DNA of 64,000 bases from Pegea sp. RAD2-039 (taxonomy: Eukaryota > Chordata > Thaliacea > Salpida > Salpidae). How positions within the stretch are numbered: the stretch's first letter is position 1; each line of letters starts with the position of its first letter. Made by a program: the position numbers and the translations under genes. Positions 11,301-24,300 of this stretch are shown here, in pieces. Below the pieces are notes generated by a model that saw only the letters and a list, made by a program, of their open reading frames with translations, did no database searches and had not been told where the DNA came from. Location: assembly GCA_034620365.1 (NCBI GenBank), contig JAQGEQ010000043.1, forward strand, positions 310,001 to 374,000. Direction: 5' to 3'.

Positions 11301-14300
11301 ATTTATTGAATGCCGGAATGTATGGCGCCAAAAGCTTCCCAATGAAGAGTGTAAAAATCACAAAGCAGATCTACTACGACGCCTCTATCCATGTTACAAG
11401 CCATGTAGTGGTGGTGAGTGTGTCTACAGCGATTGGACAAGCTGGTCACCATGCGCTATTGGTTGTTTACATAAGAAAACACCATCAGTTCAAAGCAGGC
11501 AATATATTTTATGATTTGATTAAAAATTTATCAAGTTTTCACTTACTAGAACCCGAACACTCATAGGATCTGGGCTTGAACCTTGTAAAGAACATTTGAA
11601 AGAGACTCGTTCATGTCAGCACTATCGATGCTCTGTATATCACTGGAAGACATCCTTATGGAGCCCTTGTAGTTCACATCCTCAATTAGGTTTATCAAAT
11701 GATGTAAAAAACTTCTTTCGATATTTCGATAGCTTACGATATCCTTTTAAAATTTTATTCTTTTAATTGAGCTTACCTTCAATTACAGAAAAGCAAAAAT
11801 CAAATTGGTAGACAAAAAAGAAATGTTTTCTGCAACAAGAAACGTTACGGAAAAGTCAAAAATAAGGTGCCTTTGTTCAAGCGATTTTTATGGTTATGTT
11901 AATAATGTTTTGAGGCAATTTAGGTCGAACAAAAGAACATAATATTTAATTTATGCACATAGTATTTAAATGTTTAATGACTTTACTTACTTAAGAAAAA
12001 AATATTGATTTTAAAAGAAACATTTTGAAATATTCTAAACTAATTAACTATATTCACTTATTTTATCTCGATTTAAGAAAATTTAATTATAACCTGACTT
12101 GTAGAACTGCTTACCTGAGTTCAAACCGATTTCTTCTCGAATGTGTGTAGTTAGTAAAGCACAGAGATGTGTATTATCAAAGTGGACACCGTGGACCACC
12201 TGTCCAGACCTTTGTACGGAACTTAAACAATTTCAGGACTCCTATTCTAAAATAAACATTTCAAGTATGATTCTGTGAATAGTTTGGATAAATTAGTTTA
12301 GATAAGACTTCTATAAATGTATTGTACAAACAACAATCGGTTAAATAAATTTTATCTTAATTCTAGTGACTAGAAAGCGTAAGCGTTATGTAATAAAGCA
12401 ACCAACAGGATCAGAACTGCCTTGCAATCTTGCTCTTGTTGAAGAGACGTTTTGTGAAACCTCAAAAACTTCTTTCTGTCCACAATATAAGTAAGTATTT
12501 AACTTATCTCAGTTACCTTATAAAGTCTGTAAAATTTGTAGTTTATCAGCGGTTTTGGTATTTCGAATGTATTTATTTTGTTTGCTGTATTTTTGTAAAA
12601 GTCTTCAAATATTATTGTCAAGATGGATACCTGGAAACTGGTCGAAGTGCTTGGTTGCTAAAGAGGCTACTTCAGTATCTGGGTTGTGTAAAGGTATACA
12701 AAAACGGTTGATAAGGTGCAAATTTTCTTTAGCAAACTCTACAATTCTTGAGCCTGCAAATGATTATTCAAAATGTCTAAAGGTATTTATTAAGTTTAAA
12801 AAGTTTTATGATTTTAAAGGTATCATTAAAATTTTATTAGAGGCTTGGTAAGTATCCTGAAATAATTCGACCATGTAATAAAAGATGTGACACATCAAAA
12901 AAGGAGTTACTTCAAGATAAATGTTTTTTGAAGTACTTAAATTTGAAAGATGAAGATAATAGATTTTTAAATAAAACAAGGTTGAAACAAAAGCTAGTTG
13001 TTCAGTCCTTCGGAAATTGGTCTTCCTGTATCTTAAATGTAAGTGAGTTTTACTTTGAAAAGGAAAGAATTGGTTTTTAATGTCACCAAGCTTATCGAAT
13101 TACAACTAAAATAAAACCTTAAAAGTTTGTCTTTAGTAACTAGTTAATTTTCGTTATTTAGTTTATATCGTTAGTAAACTTACAATAACTAAACTATGAT
13201 TTTTTGTTTAAGTAAAGTATAAATTAATTAGTTATTTTTATCAGTTTTTTTATAAGCCAAGCATGTTTGTAAATCGTTTTACATCAAATATTATACTAGT
13301 ATATACTTAAATATGCTTCGCCTACAAACTTATACTCGTTTAAAAGCACAATAAGATGTTTGATTGAAATAAAAGTGAAAGTAATTCAAACTTCTTGTGG
13401 GGTACAATATATTAATCAAAACTATTTAAACCAATTAAGAAATTTAATTTAAAAAAACTTTTATGTCGAAGAACCAAAGTTTTGATTTATCTGGAAAATT
13501 ACGCCTGACGTCTTACAAAAATAAGGTTTTTTGCGATTAAAGAAGCTAAAGAACCCTTTTCAGCGTTTTGCGGCAAAGTACCTGCCTTCATGATGTAGAT
13601 GCTTACCACAGAATAAATTATTGACTAAAATATATACCATGTCCACCTGTAAGATAAATTTCATTGATTCAGTTTTAAACTTACGTGTTAAACATATTAT
13701 TAATATAAATAGATCTTTAGTGGAATATACTATCTACTTACATTTTTTGAAGAACAATACCGGATACATTAACTTAAAGTATAATATTTTCAAACAACAT
13801 ACGCGGTATAGGAAAATTGAATTCGCTGTGATCGATAATTTCTATGTATTAAAATATTCTAACTGAAACTTTAAAAGTATCTTCAATGAATAAGTTGAAA
13901 ATATCGTTCGTTAAAAGTTAGTAAGTGCTCATCTGTTAACAAGATATGGGACAATAAAAATTTAATTTTAAATCTTTGTTAAAATTGGTAGATTAATTGT
14001 TTGATTTGTCTAGAAAAGAAATCTGAATAATTCTGACTGTGGAGAAGGAAATAAATATCGAGCTTTATCATGTGTTGATGAAGAAACAGGATTACAACTG
14101 GATTCCTTAAGCTGTAACATTAACAGTTTTGAAGTTGAACTTTGTAATGTGAGTAATTTTTTCATATCTAAAACATTATTTCGTTAATTTTTCCCCATAA
14201 ACTCCGTTCAGATACCATGTCCAGAAGACTGTAAGTTAAGTGATTGGATAGTAGAAGAATATTGTGGAAATCAAGAAAACGATGCAAAACAGATATGTGG

Positions 14301-17300
14301 TTCAAACTTAAAAAATCGCTCTCGGCATATTATATCTCATGCAAGGAATGGTGGCAGAAAATGCCCGGATGTTGATGATCAAAACAAGGTTATATAAGGG
14401 CGTTTAAATAAAGAAATTATCAAGATTGAAAAATAGTAATCAGCGTTTACTGTTTTTAATAAGACTTTGTTTTGCTTTTAGCTCAAAATTAGTTAACTGC
14501 TTCTGATTACAAAGAAATTTACTTACAGATTTACCAATCAATATCTTGCTTTATTGAATGTCGTGAATACTTTTGGTACGCTTCAGCTTGGAGCACTTGT
14601 CAATCAACAAAATCTTCTCCACAAACAGTTTGTGATGAAGGTGAATTCTTTGAGTTTAAGCATATATTATAATAAACTTAATTTAACATTTCATAAATAC
14701 ATGAATTTTGAAACCTTAGACTAACTAAATTTTCACTTGATTAAGGTATTTTCCTTAAAATTAGATTGCAACAAATATTTTCGTTTTTTATTAATCACTT
14801 TTTTTATTACCATCTTTGTTTTAAAAAGTAATCAAATACAAGATAGTAAGTTTAAATAAGTTTAGTTTTAGTTTTATCGTAAAAATATTAATAGATTTAA
14901 TCAGCAAATTCTTTTTATATATTTTATATTTTAAAAGCTAGACAGCAAATTCATATGTTACAATGAAAGTATTATAAGAAAAAAATTTATATTAGTTGAA
15001 TGTTTTTAAAGTATTATCATTATATAAATTTTACAAATACTCGCTGGATAAGTCAACAGAGTAATTTCGAGTTGTAACAACGGAATGACGCCGATTTGTA
15101 CCATCTATGAAATATATATACTTCTTATCATACGAAAAATTGATTTGTTATACAGCCTGGCATATTTTCAAATCTTATTTTTTAGGATTTCAAGCAAGAT
15201 CTGTTGAATGTTACGCCAGTATATTTCCTGACAATTATCCAAACTTTGCTAACATTGAAAGAGATAAGCAAAAGTGTGATACAAATAAAATGCCTATTGG
15301 TTCAAGAAAATGTAGAACTCCTTGCCCAGGGCACTGTCTATTATCTGATTGGTCAATTTGGAGTGAATGCCTAAGACCTTCGATATGGACGCACAATAGA
15401 AATAATTCTTGCTCGGGAAGACGGAAAAGATTTAGAACCATTTTACGAGAACATGATATAAATTTTAGTAAGTTTTTTTCGATTAAATGTCAATATTATT
15501 TTTCACCAAATGTTGTTTTATATCTTTATAGTCACTAATGTAACCAATAATCTAAGTTGGCAATGTCCAGGGCAGTCCAGGTTGGAGCAATCTGAAAGCT
15601 GTGATGCGCCAAACAATATGATACACACGAGAGACTGTTGGATTTACAAGTCTGATAAAAATACATTTTTTAACAAATATTTAAGAAAAAATTAGCTTAT
15701 TGTTCAATGTACAATCTGATACAGCATTCGACAATTAAATCAAAATGCTTTAATTTATCTGAAAAATGCACACACTGTAACGTTTGGAAAAAATTTAAAA
15801 ATAAATATTCAAAGCGTTCAATGGACTTCATGGACGAGTTGTGTCCTTCCACCTTTGGCAAACTGTGGTAAAGGATACCGACAGCGTGCAGCAAATTGTG
15901 TTGGAAGGGACGGTCGTGCTGTGCTACCATCAAAATGCAAAAGACGATTGATACAAGTTCCTCCTCCTCAATTGACATCTTGTGATGTTTTGTGTCCAGT
16001 TGATTGTGTCGTTGGTGAATGGTCACGATGGTCAAAGTGTAACTTTGAATGTGGTCGCTCTAGAATGAGGTTCCGGACCAGGGAAGTAAGATACTAAGAA
16101 TCTTTTTGACAAATGAGCTCGTATTTATTGATTGCTCTTAAAGATTCTAGTGAGAAGTATCGGTAATGGGCGAAGCTGTGAAGACGTCACAACAGTTCAA
16201 AGTCTTCCATGTAAAGCAGTTTTTTGTTATTCGTGGAAATTTGGACCATGGGGAAATTGCCAGATCTCTAATGATGTTTGTGGACATGGAATTCAAACTC
16301 GAAAACTCAAATGTTTTCAAGAAAGTAAATTTACAGCTTTAAAATTTCTTTTTCTCTACTTAGTTAAGATATTGAAATATTTTCATTTAATGCTATATAG
16401 TGATTAATACTTTTTGTGTAAAATTTTGGTGGTGTATTTTTGATTAGTTAGATCTTTTATTGTTTTAAAAAAGCATTTTATTTTATCAACAAAAAACACT
16501 TTTTAATTTTATCACTGATAACAATTTCAGATTTTACAGATGGAGTAGAAGTTGATAACTATTTCTGCAACAAAAAAGCGAGTATTCTACCAACGACAAC
16601 TGGTGTTCAAGGAAACCTCAATGCAAATGAAAATACGAAGTCCTGTTATTTACCTTGTCCTGGAGAATGCACAATGAGCAAATGGTCCTTGTGGAGTAAA
16701 TGTCAAGATGATTGTAAAATTGTTGATAAAATCAAATATAAGTCCAGAAATTCAACTGGGACTCAATCTCGTTCAAGAGTTGCTGTTATCACCGGAAAAG
16801 TAATTTTCTTAAAAATTCAATCTGCTTGTGATTACACTTGTAATTTATGAGTAATTATTTGCTTTTAAATATGAAATATTAAATCGTCTTATACTTGACC
16901 AAGCTTGATGACATTTTCATTATTAGATGTTTAATTATGTATGTCCTAAGCAAGAAATTCAATCAAGAAAATGCCGATCTTCAGTTTGTTATAGTTATAA
17001 ATGGAAAGTAAGTTTTTTCATTGTCATCATGACGTATTCTTACTTAATAAGAATTATTAAACTAGATGGGACCATTTATCAATAAGATCAGGAAAGTTTG
17101 GTGCGAGAGACGACCAGACGGAAAAGTAGTTTCAACTGGTTGTTTTTTAAATGATAAACCAAATGAAGTGAGAAAAATATTTTTCCTAGATTAATAATTA
17201 CATCAACTGAAGTTTTTTACAGAAGTTATTTTTGTTCCTTTTTTCAGCATCAACCTGAATGTGATGTCAGTTGTAGAAATATAACAAATCTAATTTGTCA

Positions 17301-18728
17301 AAATGGTAAATGTATTTGCCGAGAAAACAAAAAACCACTTGAATGTTTTCAAAGCTTTACTAATATGGTAAGATTTATTAACAATTTTGTAGTTAAAAAT
17401 GGAAACGACTTTGAATTTAAAAAATTTCTTTCGACCGTATGGTTTAATAGAAAAATCTTTGTTGCAAAAACAAACTTTAAGGTTCAAAAGGAAAATCTAA
17501 TTTCATTTATTCCATTCAACATAAAATATATTTGAGCCAAAATTAGATATTTAGTTTATTCATATAAAGACAAATGCAACTGTACTTTGAAAATATATTT
17601 TTATGTATGACAAACTATTACATTTGCTGGTACTAAGAGCAGTTGGTTTAAACAAATTTTATAAGTAAGACTTTACAATTTTAGGATCAAAACTACTTTT
17701 TGATAAAATAGAATAAGGAACTAATTAAACATATTCAGGATTATTCTATATCCTCAAATGAACGTGGAAAGGCATCAAGTGAAGCTACGCTAAGTTATGA
17801 AGTAAATGAAAATGTCTGGATGTTGCCAAGTCCCATTACTCAAAATGGAGAGTTAAAAGTAAGAAGTCATTATAAGTTTGGGTAAAGTGTCTTCACAACA
17901 ACTTATGTAAAATTAATTATCTGGTTCTGTGGCCAGTAAACATCGTTTAAACTTTTTTGCTTAAATAGACTTATAATCAAGGTTATAATAAATACTTATG
18001 ATGGCAAATGCAGAATTCTAAGAGTTTTAAAATATGCTGAGTTTTAATATCACCAGCTTCAAAACGTTTGTTTTTAACGGTATCTGAAAAACCTGATCCA
18101 AAAACTATCAATGGTCATCAAACCATTTAGCTTGTAATTAGAAAATAGAACTAATTCCAATTATTTGTTGAATAGATTATAACAAATTGTATTTCAATGT
18201 AAGAATGATTTTTTCTCTTCAAGTATTTGTGATACAACTCTTTCAGTCTTATCAGTAGATAATCAAATGTTATTCTTCTAGGTTTGGGCATATGGAGTGC
18301 TAGCAGGGTTACTGGTACTAATAGTTTTGGTTTTTGCAGTCATCTATCTAACTGTTAGTACATGTAGACGAACAAAAATAAGGAAAACAAACAGACCAAT
18401 AACAAGCACACGACCTTACACATATCCTAGATTTTCATCTACTGCTCATAGTCAACTTCGATTTAATACTAACAGTAGTAGAGGGGGCGACAGTACTTTA
18501 AATAGTATTAGAAAAATAAAAACTCATCGCCGAAAAAAGAATGAAGTTTTAAGCAGTAACCAGTCTTTCAATGGATCCAGTTTGTTTGGTGACCCTTCCA
18601 ACGGTATACCTCCTTATTACAACGCACGAACATCTAGTATAGGGAGGAATTTGTACCCCCCGTTTCCGCTTAGTGGAAGCCCTTCTGCACGCAGTAATCT
18701 TTCACTTAATGAAGATTTCAATGATTAA
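5366..18728 (+). CDS. THSD7A: Thrombospondin type-1 domain-containing protein 7-like transmembrane receptor, 30 exons
   Basis: This is a single-pass cell-surface glycoprotein of the THSD7A/B family, implicated in cell adhesion and migration in vertebrates. Exons: 5366-5519, 5598-5749, 5981-6189, 6575-6698, 7111-7281, 8051-8223, 8321-8548, 9139-9253, 9412-9471, 10908-11167, 11217-11498, 11550-11703, 11789-11866, 12105-12264, 12367-12490, 12623-12782, 12841-13038, 14014-14148, 14212-14388, 14529-14640, 15186-15467, 15532-15649, 15725-16085, 16144-16324, 16531-16799, 16927-17007, 17066-17167, 17248-17367, 17739-17858, 18282-18728. All phases agree, giving 1768 aa (human THSD7A is about 1657). 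A hydrophobic signal segment spans residues 20-38. Thrombospondin type-1 modules follow, with WxxW C-mannosylation motifs (WTNWSLC, WSEWSQC, WTSWSPC) and one CSVTCG O-fucosylation site at residue 202. An EGF-like cysteine cluster lies in exon 28, and the conserved juxtamembrane VWAYGV opens the last exon. The transmembrane segment is about 1625-1645, with a Ser/Asn-rich tail of about 120 aa. Vertebrate A versus B paralogy cannot be decided. Confidence 0.93.
9472..10907 (+). other. THSD7 intron 9, longest intron of the gene
   Basis: A 1.4 kb AT-rich intron with an ATT/TTTTA-rich low-complexity stretch near 9700. No nested gene or RNA is supported. Confidence 0.75.
11499..11549 (+). other. GC-AG intron in THSD7 (51 bp)
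   Basis: Exon 11 ends ...AAAGCAG and the intron begins GCAATA. It ends in TTACTAG before exon 12. Only this junction joins AGC AG to A ACC CGA in frame, giving the expected SRTR run of a thrombospondin repeat. The nearby GT alternative at 11489 gives a stop in exon 12. The CAG exon end matches the strong exon consensus usual for GC donors. Confidence 0.8.
13039..14013 (+). other. THSD7 intron 17
   Basis: A 975 bp AT-rich intron. An 81-codon open frame at 13621-13866 has no recognisable features and is taken as chance. Confidence 0.7.
14641..15185 (+). other. THSD7 intron 20
   Basis: A 545 bp AT-rich intron between exons 20 and 21. Nothing else is seen in it. Confidence 0.75.
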
Positions 18729-20859
18729 TTGTTTTTTTATGTTATACGATTGACTCAAAAGTTTTCAAATTGTTTGAATCAAGTTTGAATGCGAACATTT
18801 TAATTTTAAGTGATGTGAAAAACTGAGATAGGTTTGTTTTATGGAATGTTGTGAATTTTCTTGCGTTTATGAGCTGTTGTCATTCTTAAACTATTTATCA
18901 GTAATGAAATTATAGATGTTCAAACTCTAGTTGAAGTACAAAATAACAAAAATTAAGCTTGACGACGAGTCTATTTAAACATTGTATCATTTTAACAAAT
19001 TGCTATTCTTATAAATCTCTCAGATACTACTAATATAATTTTCTGGGATCTTTAAGTGCGGTATCATTCCTGTTACCGTTTGCTGTGTTTCGTTATTGTT
19101 TTCAGTTAAAAAACTTTCCACCAAAAACAGTGGAATTTAAATATTTCACAAAAACTTATTAAAAATAGTCAGTTTTTAGGCTATTAACATGAATAATTAT
19201 TATTGATTAGTTTGTTTGTTTACTAAGTGATTAGTTAGTAGAAAAGAACTTTCTAAAATATTTGTGTAGTAAGTAAGCTTCTAATTACTAATTACTTTAT
19301 ACCTGTATACAAATCATTAAGCAGCTTACTATTATATCGAACAGGTTCTTAATATAGATATTGCCCATTTTTTCAATATCTAAAGCTTTAAAGTAGATTT
19401 CAGTTTTACATAAAAGTTGTTTATCGAGCTGTCATTGTAGACTAATCTTTTTTTTTATCTGGATTTTTTCAGTTTACGTTGCAATGTATTAAGTAGAAGG
19501 TAGAAATAGAACGGTTTTACAAAATAATAAGATTAAATTATAGAAACACTTTCATCGTATTTAACTTTATTAAAGATAGCTTGTTTTTATTTTTATTGTA
19601 AATAAACAATTCTCAACTGGTTAATGATAAATAAAATTTTACTGAAAAAAATCTTAAACTATTGAAAATTAGTGAAAATCGATTTGTAAGAAGAGCTGTG
19701 TTGCATCTTTAGTTATAGCTCTTCTTTCAGATACCACTAATAAATTGAAAATATGTTAGCTCCAAGTTAGATCTCCCAGTATCCATATAAAGTATACAAA
19801 ATATTGAATATTACTAATATTAATTTTTGGTAAACTTTTTTCGTTAAAAGAATAATTAGGAAAATTATATGTTGAAAAACTTGAAATTATTTCATAATCT
19901 TTTCTTTAACCACATCCTTTTAAACTCCTTGAAATTTATCTGTTAAATATAATAAGGTTTATCTTTTTTGTAACTATCCTTTTTAAATCTAAGTAGTTTT
20001 ACTACCTAATAAAATTTAAAAAAATAATGTCAGCCAATATGTAATTACTGTTTAAACCTAAAAATGTGATTTAATATAGACTTTTACAAAATCAGAATTT
20101 CAACAAATTTGTTTAAATTATTTGATAAAAATTATTCATAATAAAACTCATATATAAACATATTATTATAAGCACAAACAATGTTTAAAACATCAACATT
20201 TTTATTGCATCCTACAAATGATACAGCTCTAAATGAAATCCTAAGATCCTTAGCGATAGAATTGATTCTACTTGCTTCCATGAATCAAAAACCACCAAAT
20301 CGCCTTTCTTCGATTAGTGATCGAAGCTAAGAAGGGTAATAAAAGATTTTCAAATAACACTCTCTTTATTTATCAAATCGAATATTCTCTCTAAATCTGT
20401 AAAAAATATCAGTTAAAATGAATAATAAAACATTCTATTTATGTTCTACTTGAATAAAGGTTATAAGTATTTATAATTTTTTTACTCCTTCTGTTATTAT
20501 GGACTCATATTAAGAGTGTTAAAGAGTCAATCGAAAAATTCATAACTTTTTATAAAGTAGAATCCACATTTGCCCAGATATCTAAGTAATTTACAACATT
20601 TGAAAAACCTCCTATTATACAATATGTAACAAATATAACAACAAGAAAATATAGTTGAAAAGAGCGTTGTTAGATTAAATTGTTAGATCTTATAATTATT
20701 TAGTTTATTATTTTTTTATCGTTTGAAGGAAAAAAATAAAAAAAGAAACATTCAAAAAATCAGCAGGTGATGTTATTTAATGATAAATTTTTTTAAATGT
20801 TTTCTATAAACAAACTGAAGCAGATCCTTCCATCAAATAATAAAGATAACTTCTACTTA
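18729..20859. other. 3' flank of THSD7 and intergenic DNA
   Basis: It should contain the THSD7 3' UTR. Several AATAAA hexamers occur, for example around 19600-19640, but the true polyadenylation site cannot be chosen from sequence alone. No coding exon is supported. Confidence 0.6.
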
Positions 20860-22515
20860 GGAAGAGAAAGTGCAGTCTTATCTTAACCTTGCAAAAAATG
20901 TTTTTTTTTTTCGCTTCATAAATCACAGGCTTAAGGCGAGATCTCAATTACCTCCCTTACTTGATAACACAGACCAGCTTGTGATGGAACCAGAAAATAA
21001 AGCTGAATTGCTAAGCAAACAATTTAATAGCGTTTTTATAACCGACGGTGGCAATACTCCTTCTCTCTCCTGCTCCGACATTCTTACAAATGTCTCTGAA
21101 ATGGTAGATCTTGACATAACTGTCGATATAGTATCTAAATCAATTTCTTCTTTAAAACCATCAGTTTCCAACACCCCAGATCAGATTCCAGCTTTATTTT
21201 TAAGAAAAACTACTTCCTCTTTATCACTACCTCTATCGCTACTCTTTAACATGACTCTTAGGTGAGGAAGAGTTCCACAAATTTGGAAGAAAGCTATTAT
21301 TACTTGAATCCATAAAAAGGGTCCCAGAAACACTGCACTTAACTACAGACCAGTTTCGCTGACTTCAGTTATCTGCAGAACTGAAGAGCATATTATTCAC
21401 AATCATAAGACCAGTCATTTCATGGAGCACCATCTAGTATCTGATGTCCGACATTGCTTTGTGAAACGGAAATCGTTCCTGTCTCAATATCTCACTTTTC
21501 CTAAGATATTATCTTGCAATCCTTCAAATATTCAGACTTCACTACAGGATGTAGATAACTGGTCTACGAATTGGCAGCTCACAATCCAACCCACAAAATC
21601 TGAACTTATAACTTTCTCCAGTAAACCAGCTGCAAATTCCTTCAACCAATATTCCATCAATGGATTTATTATTCTACGAATATCTTCGGTTCTAGACCTT
21701 GGCATTACCCTATCATCTGACTTTAAATGGCACAGTTATGTTTCTAAAATTTTTCAAAATCAATCAACCTTGTCTACCTTAATATAAAGATCTTTAATTC
21801 TAAGGATCCATTCTTTTTTATCAATCTTTTCAAATTGTACGTACGTCCAATTCTTGAATACAATGTCAATGCATGGATGCCATATCAAGTTGGTGATAAC
21901 AAAAAAAATCGAATCTGTTCAGGCCATATTTACGAGATTGGCATGCAGGAAACTTAATATTAAATATGATAGCTATAAACATCCTCTCAGCTTCTTCAAT
22001 TTAGGTACTTTGGAAATCAGACAAATTAAATACAATTTAATTCTTATTTTTAAAAGTATCAACAATTTAATTGACCTTCAGTTTGATGACTTCTTTTTCA
22101 TTAGTCCTTCCCTCAAGTTATACCAACTCAGACGGCATACATCTTAATAAGCCTATATCACCTGGTACATTAATCAGATTGAATTTTTTCTCATACCGCA
22201 CAGTTAGTACATGGAACCAGCTGCCATTAGACACTATCATGTCAAAATCACTCGCGTTGTTCAAGCAGAAGTTGAACCGTTATATTGCCAACATTGCCAT
22301 ATCTAAACTGCGAATTTTTCCATTTTTATTATTACTATAATTCTATGTGAATGTTCACTGTTACATGTTTTGAGGACTACCGAAATGCCATGTGTTACAT
22401 CTTTTGCTTTTTATATTTCTAACATAAGAGATGTGATTTGAGAGAATGTGTGTTAGCGAGAAGTGCTCTTTTCAGGCATCCTCTTTCACCTTTATTATAA
22501 TAAATAAATAAATTA
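20860..22515 (+). mobile_element. Decayed CR1-like LINE, copy B, with internal deletion
   Basis: Conceptual translation shows a non-LTR retrotransposon polymerase ORF in pieces. The region before the reverse transcriptase is at 20870-21265 (FRFINHRLKAR near its start). Fingers motifs KKAIIT and NYRPVSLTSVICRT lie at about 21280-21380, interrupted by stops. Then come LVSDVRHCFVKRKSF, a jump to the post-catalytic segment (NWQLTIQPTKSELITF), and the C-terminal RLACRKLNIKY and TVSTWNQLPLD blocks typical of the CR1/Jockey group. The catalytic palm with YxDD is missing, so roughly a hundred residues or more were deleted. The 3' end has AGTGCTCTTTTCAGGCATCC followed by a TAAA-type tail at about 22495-22515. 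It is a non-functional fossil downstream of THSD7. Confidence 0.88.
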
Positions 22516-23729
22516 AAGAATGATGCAAACATAGCTATCACCCATGATGTATGCTTAGATAACATCAATGATAAGAAATTATCAGATGCACAGTGCATTT
22601 GAAGCATGAAGGCATTTCAAATGCTGTATGACAAAAGATTTGACTTTCTGTGTAAAGTAGATAATTCCAGAAAGAGGTCATTGGCCTCTTCCAGTCTTCT
22701 CTTATATCTGTGTAAAGACTGTACACAATGTATTAAACCAGATGAAAGTAGTTTTATTTTGCCTAATACCGAGACACATGCTGAAATTAAGGATTTTTAA
22801 AAAAATGTTTTCTTTAAAGAAAAACTAAATAATTAGATTTAAGTTTTAAAAGCTCTTATGCTTTGTGTAACTAAATAAACCTTGAAAATTCAAAATAAGC
22901 AAGTTAATCAAATTTATTTAAATAATATTAAATTACGAGCTGAATTATCCTGTAAAATCCTCTTAATATGGTATTCCACGATGAAATTTAGCAAGAATCT
23001 CTATATCTCTCAACATACGTATCTTTAAGATCCCTGAGTTTAAAATGAATGATTCAATCATCAATACAAGGCAGGATTTCACACTTTCCTAAAGTCGACG
23101 AGACAAAGCTCCTCTGACAAAAGACGATGAAAATCGGAAAGCTACCCAGGTGGGTAAGAATGGTAATAACGTTGCTATTACCAACGACTCTGTTGTCAAG
23201 CTTCATCCCTTTCGTTTTAATTACCAGATTTTGAAAACTTAATGTATTGATGAATCTACTCATTCAAAAAGTAAATATTGGATCTCTTATTCTATGATTT
23301 CATGACTGCTACTCTACTCAGTTAATTCTTTTTCTTCCACCTGCACATGTGTTGTTATCTTTTTTCAAGTTCTGTTTATTTCAACTACAAAATTTTCTCA
23401 ACATTTTATTTAAATGTAATCCCACTAAAGGTTCCCACCTACCCCAGTTGTGATAACCTTAAATGAAGCGCTTATTAAATGAAAAACATCTCTTATACAA
23501 AAAATCTAAAGTAGAAATTCATTCAAAGCAAACTACAAGCTTAAGTGTAAATAATATGAAATTGAAATTAATAAGTGGCACGACTATAGGGAAAGTAGAA
23601 TTTGTGGCAGCGGCTCTTCAAGTAAATTCTATAAATTTGTTAAATCAAAATTAAACTTCTGATCATCACTCTTATTGATGACTTTGTTATCACAGAATTT
23701 GACATTTTCAAAGGACAAATTAACTCGTA
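22516..23729. other. Unassigned AT-rich DNA between LINE fragments
   Basis: Short open frames at 22606-22800 and 23463-23654 have no recognisable motif. Given the flanks, part of this may be further eroded transposon sequence, but no specific match could be made. Confidence 0.5.
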
Positions 23730-24300
23730 CACCTGAAAAATTCCTTGCTACTTCATTAGGAGATGTATCTATTCTATGATACAACCTGTATTACATGAAT
23801 TTATCCACCTAGTTACCTTCACAATGAAAAAGTTCCATCATTATTCCAGTTTATAAAAAAACGGAGACAGAAATAAACCACCGACCAGTTTCTCTCACTA
23901 ATAGCTTCCGCCGAGTCTTTTAATGAATCATTTCAAATAAAATTCTGAATTATCTTCTCAGCAACACTTTGCTCTCTGATTATCGATTAAGATTCTTTCT
24001 TCGAAGATCTTGCAGTGATTTGCTACTGTCTCCACCAGTGGCTATATTCCTCAGCAAATTATTTAACAACCAATATTATCTATACAGATATTCACGATAT
24101 CTGTGACTTAGTTTCACATCCCATATTAGTAAAAACTCTCAGACAGTTTAAAATTAACCCCACACTAACATCTCTTGGATTCAGTAATTTCTTAAATATG
24201 AAACTTTTTAAATGTAAACTAATACTGGGTTGTCTATCAGTTGATGACTTCAGTATTAGTGAGGTTACGGAAGATAATTTTAGTATTTGAAGCTTTGGGA
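23730..24300 (+). mobile_element. Second decayed LINE reverse transcriptase fragment (copy E)
   Basis: The segment reads in shifting frames as a reverse transcriptase. SIIIPVYKK at about 23835 is followed by HRPVSLTNSFRRVF, a block with ISNKILNYLLSNTLLSDY, RRSCSDLL, and then IIYTDIHDICDLVSHPILV, which aligns with the usual motif A region (YTDF..AFDSV) with its residues altered. Stops and frameshifts show it is dead. It is not the same stretch as copy B, where this region is deleted, and it may come from a related family or from another part of the same one. Confidence 0.75.

Noticed and set aside
13621-13866. An 81-codon ORF inside a THSD7 intron
   Set aside because: No domain, no splice context, composition equal to the surrounding intron, and Asn/Ile/Tyr-rich as expected from AT-rich noise.
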